From positions 1-5,383 of the forward strand of contig DAOWJX010000162.1 of NCBI GenBank assembly GCA_030640155.1: a stretch of 5,383 nt of DNA. The letters run 5' to 3'. The position numbers and the translations under genes are program-made. This document shows, piece after piece, positions 1-5,383 of this stretch. Position 1 is the first letter of the stretch, and the number at the start of each line of letters is the position of its first letter. The notes beneath the pieces were generated by a model that made no database searches, was not told the DNA's origin, and saw only the letters and a program-made list of their open reading frames with translations. This DNA is from Candidatus Aegiribacteria sp. GTDB lineage: Bacteria; Fermentibacterota; Fermentibacteria; Fermentibacterales; JCC-6.

Positions 1-365
1 AGAATCTTTTTAGTCGTATCGACCGGTGGCTGAGTTGCAGGTGATGAAATGATATCGATTGAATCAACATGAATTTCAACAGATGCGGGATGAATTGAAT
101 TATCCTTTATTCCTGCTTCTTTTACTGTACCAGTAACTTCAACTGACTGCTCGACATCCAGATTGTCAAGAATATCTTCATTTCCGTCATTCCCCATAAC
201 GCATTGCAGTAATCCGTCATGGCGACGCAGCACGATAAACGCGCCCCAACCCAGGCGGCGGATTCGCTGAATTACGCCATGAAGGGTTACTTTCTCTCCC
301 GCCATGCCCTCAAGCTTTTCTGCTGAAAGCAGGTTTGTCATTCCCTTATCACTTATACCGATCAT
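1..365 (-). CDS. aspS: Aspartyl-tRNA synthetase, archaeal-type, N-terminal part (partial, 3' end outside window)
   Basis: Only the first 121 codons are present; the class II catalytic domain would lie beyond the left edge. The visible part is the N-terminal anticodon-binding OB-fold of a class IIb synthetase. It starts MIGISDKGMTNLL and carries the pattern GEKVTLHGVIQRIRRLG, then AFIVLRRHDGLLQCV, then SVEVTGTV, and closes with VEIHVDSIDIISSPATQPPV followed by DTTKK. This run, including the PPV-x3-KK linker, matches what I recall of the archaeal-type (often non-discriminating) AspRS also found in some bacteria. In organisms with that form it charges tRNA-Asp and mischarges tRNA-Asn for the GatCAB amidotransferase; whether this copy does so cannot be judged here. 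The start at 365 is supported by a GGAGAGG ribosome site (372-378) six bases upstream. A second Met at 341 is possible but has poorer spacing. AsnRS or class II LysRS, which share the OB-fold, are the alternatives. Confidence 0.8.
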   Translation of the reverse strand, partial: MIGISDKGMTNLLSAEKLEGMAGEKVTLHGVIQRIRRLGWGAFIVLRRHDGLLQCVMGNDGNEDILDNLDVEQSVEVTGTVKEAGIKDNSIHPASVEIHVDSIDIISSPATQPPVDTTKKI

Positions 366-425
366 GGAAAACCTCTCCGTTTTCTGGAAACTCGTATTTC
401 TCTTCAGAACAGCTAATATACATAT

Positions 426-821
426 TCAGTCCTGCTGCGATGAATCACTCTCTGGGTTACTGTAAAGATTGGGGTTAATCCCACCTGATCTGAAAACGCG
501 AATCAATCTGTTGGGGGCTGAAATCAGGTGAGCCTGGACTATCCTGAATACTTGTTCCGCATCGATCAAAAGATCCTCTGCTTCTTCTCTACCCGGTTCA
601 TCCAGGTTGATCATGCAGGAGAGCTTTTTGACATTCCTGAATATATCCCTCAATTTCGGCTGATACTTTGTCCTCGAAAGCTCTCTAAGATTATGAAGTT
701 CCTTCAGATCAGATTTCGCAAGAGCTTCTTCCTTCTGTAATCTGAAGCTCTCTCGTATGCGTTCAATCTGTTTGAGTAGAAGTCTTAGTTCTTCGGCTAC
801 TCTTATATTTGCATTTTTCAT
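426..821 (-). CDS. Small charged helical/coiled-coil protein of unknown function
   Basis: I do not recognise this 131-residue protein. Residues about 5-60 are rich in Leu, Glu, Lys and Arg with heptad-like spacing (VAEELRLLLKQIERIRESF, then further charged helix), suggesting a coiled coil. A second helix covers about 76-103 (EEAEDLLIDAEQVFRIVQAH). The tail is Gly/Asn/Ser/Asp/Gln-rich and probably disordered, ending SNPESDSSQQD. There is no signal peptide, membrane segment or Cys cluster, so it is probably cytoplasmic. The frame stays open upstream to an ATG at 902, but that start would overlap the divergent kinase gene. The Met at 821 has an AGGAAAG site (830-836) eight bases upstream and begins the charged helix, so I chose it. 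The gene ends 60 bases before aspS on the same strand, suggesting cotranscription. Function is unknown; a structural or RNA/protein-binding accessory role is only a guess. Confidence 0.6.
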   Translation of the reverse strand: MKNANIRVAEELRLLLKQIERIRESFRLQKEEALAKSDLKELHNLRELSRTKYQPKLRDIFRNVKKLSCMINLDEPGREEAEDLLIDAEQVFRIVQAHLISAPNRLIRVFRSGGINPNLYSNPESDSSQQD

Positions 822-891
822 ATTCTTGGCTTTCCTGATAGAGTGAATTAGAATTCTTCTGAAGTATATGAAATTAATCGATTGGAGAAGA
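822..891. promoter_or_regulatory. Divergent intergenic promoter region
   Basis: This 70-bp gap separates two genes transcribed away from each other, so promoters for both directions should lie in or next to it. For the plus strand I see TTGGCT (826-831), a 17-base spacer and TAGAAT (849-854), a reasonable sigma-70-like pair that would start the kinase transcript near 861. For the minus strand TATACT (863-868 read in reverse) resembles a -10 box, but no convincing -35 lies at the right distance. The element matches are by eye, and the organism's sigma-factor preferences are unknown. Confidence 0.4.
884..887 (+). promoter_or_regulatory. Ribosome binding site that decides the kinase start
   Basis: GGAG (in GGAGAAGA) sits four bases before the ATG at 892. 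An in-frame upstream ATG at 868 has no comparable site. The predicted protein from 892 begins MSDTYRILAINPGSTSTK, which places the family's NPGSTSTK motif at the expected distance from the N-terminus, as in clostridial butyrate kinases. The spacing is slightly short, so start use at 868 is not fully excluded. Confidence 0.6.
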
Positions 892-1986
892 ATGTCAGAC
901 ACCTACCGGATACTAGCAATCAATCCAGGCTCCACATCTACGAAAATATCTGTATTTGAGAGCGAAAAGGAAGTATGGTCTGCTAAAATATGTCATTCCA
1001 ATGATGAGTTGGCAGGATATGACCATATTTATGAACAGTACGATTTCAGAAAAGATGTTATTGAAAATGAGCTTGAGAAAGCTGGTTACGACATTGCATC
1101 CTTCGATGCGATCGTCGGTCGGGGTGGAGTTCTCTACCCTGTTGAGGGAGGAACATACGAAGTAAACGAGAAGCTCCTTGAAGATCTCCGCGCAGGTGTT
1201 CAGGGGGAGCATGTTTCTAATCTGGGAGCTCCAATAGCAAATGAACTTGCTCACGAAGCTCACTGTCCCGCGTTCATAGTTGATCCGGTTGTTGTTGATG
1301 AGATGGAACCTCTTGCAAGGTTCTCGGGTCATCCTGATCTTCCCAGAAGATCGATCTTCCATGCCCTGAATCAGAAAGCCGTTGCACGGAAAGCATCAGC
1401 AGATATTAAGAAATTATACAACCAGGTAAATCTCATAGTTGTTCATCTCGGTGGAGGAATCTCAGTGGGCGCTCATAAAGCTGGAAGGGTTATTGATGTC
1501 AATAACGCTCTTAATGGTGATGGTCCCTTCACACCTGAAAGATCCGGAGGTTTACCGGTAGGTGATCTTACAGCGCTTTGCTTCAGCGGAAAACGTACTC
1601 TGCCGGAAGTCAAAAAAATGATCAAGGGCGCTGGCGGAATTGTAGCTTATCTTGGTACAAACGATATGATGCTCGTCGAGGATAAAATCAAAGAAGGAAA
1701 CAGGAAGTACGCTCTGGTTTACGAAGCAATGGCATACCAGGTAAGCAAAGAAATTGGAGCCATGGCAACTGTTCTTGAAGGTAATGTTGATGCAATAGTC
1801 CTAACCGGCGGAATCGCCTATGACGAGAATTTCGTGGAAATGATTCGCCGCCACACGAGATTCATTGCGAAGATTCTGGTCTATCAGGGTGAGATGGAAA
1901 TGGAAGCTCTTGCACTCGGAGGTTTGAGGGTGCTTCGGAAAGAAGAGAACGCAAAAATATACAACCCACGGAGGCAAGCTCTCTAA
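892..1986 (+). CDS. buk: Butyrate kinase family acyl kinase
   Basis: This cytoplasmic ASKHA-fold kinase interconverts acyl phosphate plus ADP with the free acid plus ATP, the ATP-yielding last step of acid fermentation after a phosphotransacylase. The 364-residue product is the usual family length (about 355-365). Visible motifs are the phosphate-binding NPGSTSTK (11-18), GRGG (76-79), GVQGEHVSNLGAPIANE (102-118), DPVVVDE (131-137), SIFHALNQKAVAR (154-166), VVHLGGGISVGAHK (183-196), PERSGGLPVGDL (215-226) and the adenosine-side DAIVLTGGIAYDE (300-312). These track clostridial butyrate kinase closely through the whole length, so it is full length and looks intact. Butyrate, isobutyrate, isovalerate and possibly propionate kinases of this family cannot be told apart by eye, so buk names the family rather than a proven substrate. 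It is the first gene of a plus-strand run, and its stop codon overlaps the start of the mutase gene. Confidence 0.93.
   Translation: MSDTYRILAINPGSTSTKISVFESEKEVWSAKICHSNDELAGYDHIYEQYDFRKDVIENELEKAGYDIASFDAIVGRGGVLYPVEGGTYEVNEKLLEDLRAGVQGEHVSNLGAPIANELAHEAHCPAFIVDPVVVDEMEPLARFSGHPDLPRRSIFHALNQKAVARKASADIKKLYNQVNLIVVHLGGGISVGAHKAGRVIDVNNALNGDGPFTPERSGGLPVGDLTALCFSGKRTLPEVKKMIKGAGGIVAYLGTNDMMLVEDKIKEGNRKYALVYEAMAYQVSKEIGAMATVLEGNVDAIVLTGGIAYDENFVEMIRRHTRFIAKILVYQGEMEMEALALGGLRVLRKEENAKIYNPRRQAL
1970..1974 (+). promoter_or_regulatory. Ribosome binding site of the mutase gene inside the end of buk
   Basis: GGAGG lies inside the last codons of the kinase gene, 11 bases before the mutase ATG at 1986. 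Together with the TAATG stop/start overlap (1984-1988), this arrangement favours translational coupling, with ribosomes finishing the kinase helping to start the mutase. The spacing is at the long end of normal. Confidence 0.6.
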
Positions 1987-3650
1987 TGAGTGATGCAGAA
2001 TTCGAAAAGAGAAAGAAACTCTGGGAAGACAGCATTCTTGATCCTGTCCTGAACAAATTCCCTGAAAGAAAAGAGACTTTCGTCACCGGATCGGGAGAGC
2101 CTGTGGAACGTGTTTATTTCCCTGAAGAACCGGATGAGGACTATCTGAGGAAACAGGGTTTCCCCGGGCAGTATCCGTTCACGAGGGGAGTACAGCCCAC
2201 AATGTACAGGGGTCGTTTCTGGACGATGCGTCAGTATGCGGGGTTCGGAACGGCGGAGGAATCAAATAAACGATATCGCTACCTTCTTGAACAGGGGCAG
2301 ACCGGGCTTTCAGTTGCGTTTGATCTCCCGACTCAGATAGGATACGATTCAGACCATCCACTCTGTGAGGGTGAGATAGGTAAAGTCGGCGTCGCTATCG
2401 ACAGCCTCTCTGATATGGAGATTCTGTTCAGTCAGATTCCCCTTGATAGTGTGTCAACCTCTATGACCATAAACGCTCCGGCAGCGGTTCTCCTTGCGAT
2501 GTACGTTGCGGTTGCGGAGAAGCAGGGTATTCAGGCCAAAATGCTTCGCGGTACAATTCAAAATGACATTCTGAAAGAGTACATGGCCCGTGGAACCTAT
2601 ATTTTCCCCCCTGCCCAATCCATGAGACTTATAACTGACATTTTCTGCTTCTGCAGTGACAATGTACCGAAATGGAACACAATAAGTATTTCAGGATATC
2701 ACATTCGTGAAGCAGGATGTACTGCTGCACAGGAAGTTGCGTTCACTCTTGCCGACGGTATTGCATACGTTGAAGCAGCAATTGAAGCAGGACTGGATGT
2801 TGATGATTTTGCGCCCAGACTCAGTTTTTTCTTCAATGCGCACAATGATCTGCTTGAAGAAGTAGCTAAATTCAGAGCAGCGAGGAGATTATGGGGACAA
2901 ATCATGAGAGAACGGTTCAAAGCAGAGAATCCAAAGAGCATGATGCTCCGTTTTCACACTCAGACAGCCGGTTCCTCTCTAACTGCTCAGCAACCGGATA
3001 ACAACATCGTGAGGGTAGCAATTCAGACTCTTGCGGCAGTACTCGGTGGTACCCAGAGCCTCCACACGAACAGCAGGGATGAAGCCCTTTCTCTTCCAAC
3101 TGAACAGGCGGTGCGGATCGCTCTTCGAACCCAGCAAATTGTGGCGAACGAATCCGGGGTCGCAAATACAGTTGATCCGCTGGCTGGAAGCTATATCGTT
3201 GAAAATCTGACAGATAGAATAGAAGCAGAGGTGCTGGAATATATCAGAAAAATCGATTCAATGGGTGGTATGGTCAGCGCAATTGAGAGCGGATATCCTC
3301 AGAGAAAGATACAGGATTCAGCTTACAGATATCAGCGTGATATTGAAAGTAAAGAAAGAGTCATTATCGGGGTTAACAGCTATAGAATTCAGGAAGATCC
3401 ACCTGAAGGTCTCCTGAGGGTAGACCCTTCCGTTGCCGAATCGCAGCTTTCCAAGCTTGAAAGCATAAGGAATAAGAGGGATAACAGTGCTGTTGAAACA
3501 AGTCTTCAGGCTCTTCAAAAAGCTGCAGACTCTACAGATAACCTGATGCCATTCATACTTGATTCCGTGCGGTGCTACACTACACTTGGCGAAATATGCA
3601 AGGTACTCAGGGTTGAATTCGGGGAATACAGACCCGGCACGGTTCTGTAA
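1986..3650 (+). CDS. mcmA1: Methylmalonyl-CoA mutase, large catalytic subunit (separate B12 subunit expected)
   Basis: This adenosylcobalamin-dependent mutase subunit interconverts (R)-methylmalonyl-CoA and succinyl-CoA. The 554 residues cover the TIM-barrel substrate domain and its C-terminal extension and end near the usual length of the stand-alone large subunit. The cobalamin-binding Rossmann domain with its DxHxxG motif is absent, so a separate small subunit must be encoded elsewhere. Motifs include TMYRGRFWTMRQYAGFGTA (72-90), GLSVAFDLPTQIGYDSDHP (107-125), GTIQNDILKEYMARGTYIF (189-207), KWNTISISGYHIREAG (229-244), FAPRLSFFFNAHND (275-288) and TQSLHTNSRDEAL (356-368). Aligned by eye with the Propionibacterium enzyme, its Tyr89, Gln197, Arg207, Tyr243 and His244 correspond to Tyr84, Gln192, Arg202, Tyr238 and His239 here. 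Tyr89 and Arg207 are replaced in isobutyryl-CoA and 2-hydroxyisobutyryl-CoA mutases, so the methylmalonyl/succinyl substrate is favoured. One small oddity is PPAQSMR (208-214), where relatives usually have a Pro before Ser. Confidence 0.94.
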   Translation: MSDAEFEKRKKLWEDSILDPVLNKFPERKETFVTGSGEPVERVYFPEEPDEDYLRKQGFPGQYPFTRGVQPTMYRGRFWTMRQYAGFGTAEESNKRYRYLLEQGQTGLSVAFDLPTQIGYDSDHPLCEGEIGKVGVAIDSLSDMEILFSQIPLDSVSTSMTINAPAAVLLAMYVAVAEKQGIQAKMLRGTIQNDILKEYMARGTYIFPPAQSMRLITDIFCFCSDNVPKWNTISISGYHIREAGCTAAQEVAFTLADGIAYVEAAIEAGLDVDDFAPRLSFFFNAHNDLLEEVAKFRAARRLWGQIMRERFKAENPKSMMLRFHTQTAGSSLTAQQPDNNIVRVAIQTLAAVLGGTQSLHTNSRDEALSLPTEQAVRIALRTQQIVANESGVANTVDPLAGSYIVENLTDRIEAEVLEYIRKIDSMGGMVSAIESGYPQRKIQDSAYRYQRDIESKERVIIGVNSYRIQEDPPEGLLRVDPSVAESQLSKLESIRNKRDNSAVETSLQALQKAADSTDNLMPFILDSVRCYTTLGEICKVLRVEFGEYRPGTVL

Positions 3651-3656
3651 CCTAAA

Positions 3657-3678
3657 ACCACTCCATATGTGGGGTGGT
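3657..3678 (+). other. Intergenic hairpin between the mutase and lipoprotein genes
   Basis: ACCACTCCA (3657-3665) pairs with TGGGGTGGT (3670-3678) around a TATG loop, giving a 9-bp stem with one G-U pair. No U-tract follows (AGAGTAAAG), so it is not a standard intrinsic terminator. It starts seven bases after the mutase stop codon and ends 13 bases before the lipoprotein ribosome site. It could protect the upstream mRNA's 3' end, act as a processing point or lower downstream expression. The function is unproven. Confidence 0.5.
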
Positions 3679-3691
3679 AGAGTAAAGTAAG

Positions 3692-3697
3692 AAAGGA
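3692..3697 (+). promoter_or_regulatory. Ribosome binding site supporting a GTG start
   Basis: AAAGGA lies nine bases before the GTG at 3707, good spacing for initiation. This supports the non-ATG start and gives an intact lipoprotein signal peptide, with no Met codon needed downstream. Confidence 0.6.
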
Positions 3698-3706
3698 ATA
3701 TTCAAC

Positions 3707-5305
3707 GTGAAACTTCACAGAATCTACATAACAGCTTCAGTATTATTACTGTTTTTTCTCACTTCGTGTTTCGGTCCTTCAGTAGATAATTCAACCTGGA
3801 TCCTGATTGTCAAAGATGACTCCGTATCCGTTGGACAGCTTGGTGAATCATGGCTTGGAATGGATAGCCTTCAGAGGGAAACTTTCCTGTCAAGGGACAA
3901 TACCATTGGGGAATTCATTGTCGCGTACGGGAGAAGAGTCATCCTTGAGAAGGAGTTGGATGCGAATGGATATATGACTCATCCTCTTTTTCTATCTTAC
4001 AGAGATTCGTGGTTGATGGTCGAAACCGCCGCAGCCGCAAAAAATATGCTGATTGACCGGGAGGCTGCTGAAGTTACCGCATCCGATATACAGTTCTACG
4101 GTGAACGCCTGGGCAGGAACGTGATGTATACAGTCAATCCTGGTTCTGAAAATGAATTTCGTATCGGTCCAGTACACCTCCCGAATCTGCAACGCGAACT
4201 TGCCCTGCATCTTGATACATTATCATTACATGAAATCGGAACCGACGGATCGGGTCTGCTCGTAAGGCTCGATACACTGATGATGGTCGATTCTATCCTG
4301 ATCAAGAATGCTCTATCTGATCCAGCCACAATTAGTGATATGGCGATAAGAGATCTTTCTAATGCAAGATTCAATCGATGGGCACAGGGTGTTAGTAACC
4401 GAATCTACACTGATTACTCAGTTACAGTTGATTCAGTTAAAGTTGAGGATTTCGCTCAGCACCTTATCGGGAATAATCCTGATATGTCTGATGACTTCGT
4501 TATCGTTGAATCTGATTTTGGAACCTGGACAGTGAAATATCTTGAGGATGAGATTCTCTATCTTAGTTCTCGCATCGATGTTCAGCCAGGATCTTCAGTC
4601 TGGATTGAAGATATGATTCAGGTAATGCTAATGCAGTGCTATTTCTATGAGTTCATGCAGGAGGAAGCTCCCGGAATGCTTGATTCGCTGCGAGATGAGT
4701 CCGAAACCTACCTGCTCAATTTCGCCTCCGAAGAGTACTACAATGACATGATACGCTCAAATGTAACCGTAACTGAATCAGACATCATATACGAATACGA
4801 GACTCTTGAAGAACCTTTCATGATTGAGGAGAAGCGTGTACTTCAGGCAGCCTATATTCCAGTTGAGAGGACGGATGATTTCCGGCAGGCAGTCTATAGA
4901 GAAGAATTGAATGAGTTTATCTCAGAGCTTGACGGTTTCGTATACCTGGCGGCTGATTCAACTCAAACCCAGATAACTCGACCTCTCAGATTTGGTGAAG
5001 TTCCAGGAGGCCACGGGGAAGAAGTTTTCTCACTAGATCCGTCCGATACTACGAGCTGGCTGGGCCCGGTCAGCGTATTCGCTGATGATGGCTCTGCTCT
5101 GCTCAGGTTAATAGAAGTAGTGCCTCCAAGGGTTGCGACAATTGATGAAGTCAGGCGAAGTCTGAAGAACATGGCGTTGACCAGACTTCAGGAGCAGGCT
5201 ACTGTTGAATTAATTCAGGAACTTGAAGAGAAGTACATTCTTATCATCAATGAAGAGATCCTTGACAAATTGCCTTCAGATCCGGGAATGTGGACAACTT
5301 TCTAG
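3707..5305 (+). CDS. Lipoprotein with two degenerate SurA/parvulin-like halves
   Basis: The 532-residue product starts at GTG and has a lipoprotein signal peptide: KLHR, a hydrophobic stretch (7-18) and the lipobox LTS-C with lipidated Cys21. Phe at +2 is not a retention signal, so an outer-membrane anchor facing the periplasm is likely. The C-terminal half resembles SurA/PpiC folding factors. VTESDIIYEYE (354-364) looks like the start of the linker into a PPIC domain. RFGEVPGGHGEEVFSLDP (428-445), GPVSVFADDGSALLRLIEV (453-471) and a helix from about 478 ending in EKYILIINEEILDKL follow that family's order. The N-terminal half repeats the plan in shorter form, with VTASDIQFYGE (123-133), IGPVHLPNLQRELALHLDT (153-171) and GSGLLVRLDTL (181-191). 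Both PPIC-like parts are divergent, so isomerase activity is doubtful and a holdase chaperone role is more likely. It follows the mutase gene by 56 bases but has no clear metabolic link to it. Confidence 0.7.
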   Translation: MKLHRIYITASVLLLFFLTSCFGPSVDNSTWILIVKDDSVSVGQLGESWLGMDSLQRETFLSRDNTIGEFIVAYGRRVILEKELDANGYMTHPLFLSYRDSWLMVETAAAAKNMLIDREAAEVTASDIQFYGERLGRNVMYTVNPGSENEFRIGPVHLPNLQRELALHLDTLSLHEIGTDGSGLLVRLDTLMMVDSILIKNALSDPATISDMAIRDLSNARFNRWAQGVSNRIYTDYSVTVDSVKVEDFAQHLIGNNPDMSDDFVIVESDFGTWTVKYLEDEILYLSSRIDVQPGSSVWIEDMIQVMLMQCYFYEFMQEEAPGMLDSLRDESETYLLNFASEEYYNDMIRSNVTVTESDIIYEYETLEEPFMIEEKRVLQAAYIPVERTDDFRQAVYREELNEFISELDGFVYLAADSTQTQITRPLRFGEVPGGHGEEVFSLDPSDTTSWLGPVSVFADDGSALLRLIEVVPPRVATIDEVRRSLKNMALTRLQEQATVELIQELEEKYILIINEEILDKLPSDPGMWTTF

Positions 5306-5318
5306 ATAGTATACAGGT

Positions 5319-5357
5319 CAGGGGACATGATTAAACGTGTCCCCTGCTATATCATTT
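5319..5357 (+). terminator. Probable intrinsic terminator after the lipoprotein gene
   Basis: CAGGGGACA (5319-5327) pairs perfectly with TGTCCCCTG (5338-5346). A T-G and a G-C pair extend the stem to 11 bp around an ATTAAA loop. The downstream CTATATCATTTT is T-rich but interrupted, so efficiency may be moderate. It begins 13 bases after the lipoprotein stop codon and probably ends the buk-mutase-lipoprotein run. The perfect 9-bp core could also work in the opposite direction, although the sequence preceding it (minus-strand downstream side) has no T-tract. Confidence 0.75.
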
Positions 5358-5383
5358 TAAAATTACGACAGAAGCGGTTGCAG

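Noticed and set aside
366..425. A possible separate promoter or terminator between the coiled-coil gene and aspS
   Set aside because: Only the aspS ribosome site and an isolated AT-rich TATATT-like stretch were seen, with no paired -35 box and no stem-loop; not enough to call.
528..740. A 70-codon plus-strand frame opposite the coiled-coil gene
   Set aside because: The minus-strand frame has a good ribosome site, operon-like placement before aspS and a coherent helical pattern; the plus-strand frame has none of these.
868..891. Eight extra N-terminal codons for the kinase from the ATG at 868
   Set aside because: There is no ribosome site upstream of 868, a GGAG lies before 892, and family members start shortly before the NPGSTSTK motif.
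913..1362. A 149-codon open frame on the minus strand inside the kinase gene
   Set aside because: It is fully antisense to a well-conserved butyrate kinase region, and its translation shows no recognisable domain; it is a shadow frame.
2699..3165. Two overlapping minus-strand open frames within the mutase gene
   Set aside because: They are antisense to the most conserved mutase motifs and give low-complexity Ser/Ala-rich or Cys-rich translations typical of shadow frames.
4096..4374. A 92-codon minus-strand frame inside the lipoprotein gene
   Set aside because: Ser/Arg-rich shadow translation with no start context of note, while the plus-strand lipoprotein frame is continuous through it.
5358..5383. 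Start of another gene after the terminator
   Set aside because: Only 26 bases remain, with no start codon and ribosome site pair visible.

Overview
The window looks like bacterial chromosome from a diderm, probably anaerobic and amino-acid- or organic-acid-fermenting organism. The diderm reading rests on a large SurA-like lipoprotein. The fermentation reading rests on a butyrate kinase family gene joined to a B12-dependent acyl-CoA mutase gene. An archaeal-type aspartyl-tRNA synthetase N-terminus suggests a lineage that keeps this non-canonical AspRS. An uncultured phylum of or near the FCB group would fit, but that placement is a guess from style and not something the sequence proves. No rRNA, tRNA, CRISPR array or mobile element was seen.

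Layout. Positions 1-365 (minus strand) hold the first 121 codons of an aspartyl-tRNA synthetase that runs off the left edge. Just upstream on the same strand, 426-821 encodes a 131-residue charged, helical protein of unknown function, so the two probably form one transcript. A divergent 70-bp gap (822-891) separates this from three plus-strand genes. These are a butyrate kinase family gene (892-1986), a methylmalonyl-CoA mutase large (catalytic) subunit gene (1986-3650) and a lipoprotein with two degenerate SurA/parvulin-like halves (3707-5305). The kinase and mutase genes overlap by one base (TAATG), so they are probably translationally coupled. A 9-bp hairpin without a U-tract lies between the mutase and the lipoprotein. 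A good stem-loop terminator candidate (5319-5357) closes the run.

How the genes may work together. The mutase interconverts (R)-methylmalonyl-CoA and succinyl-CoA, and a kinase of the butyrate kinase family makes ATP from an acyl phosphate. Their coupling suggests a shared route that handles propionyl-CoA or branched-chain acyl-CoAs with substrate-level phosphorylation, for example in amino-acid fermentation. This is inference: no phosphotransacylase, methylmalonyl-CoA epimerase or B12-binding mutase subunit is present in the window. The lipoprotein has no evident link to this metabolism and is more likely an envelope protein-folding factor that happens to follow. Overall this is mostly ordinary chromosomal sequence. 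The points most worth a second look are the kinase-mutase coupling, the duplicated SurA-like lipoprotein and the unknown gene beside aspS.
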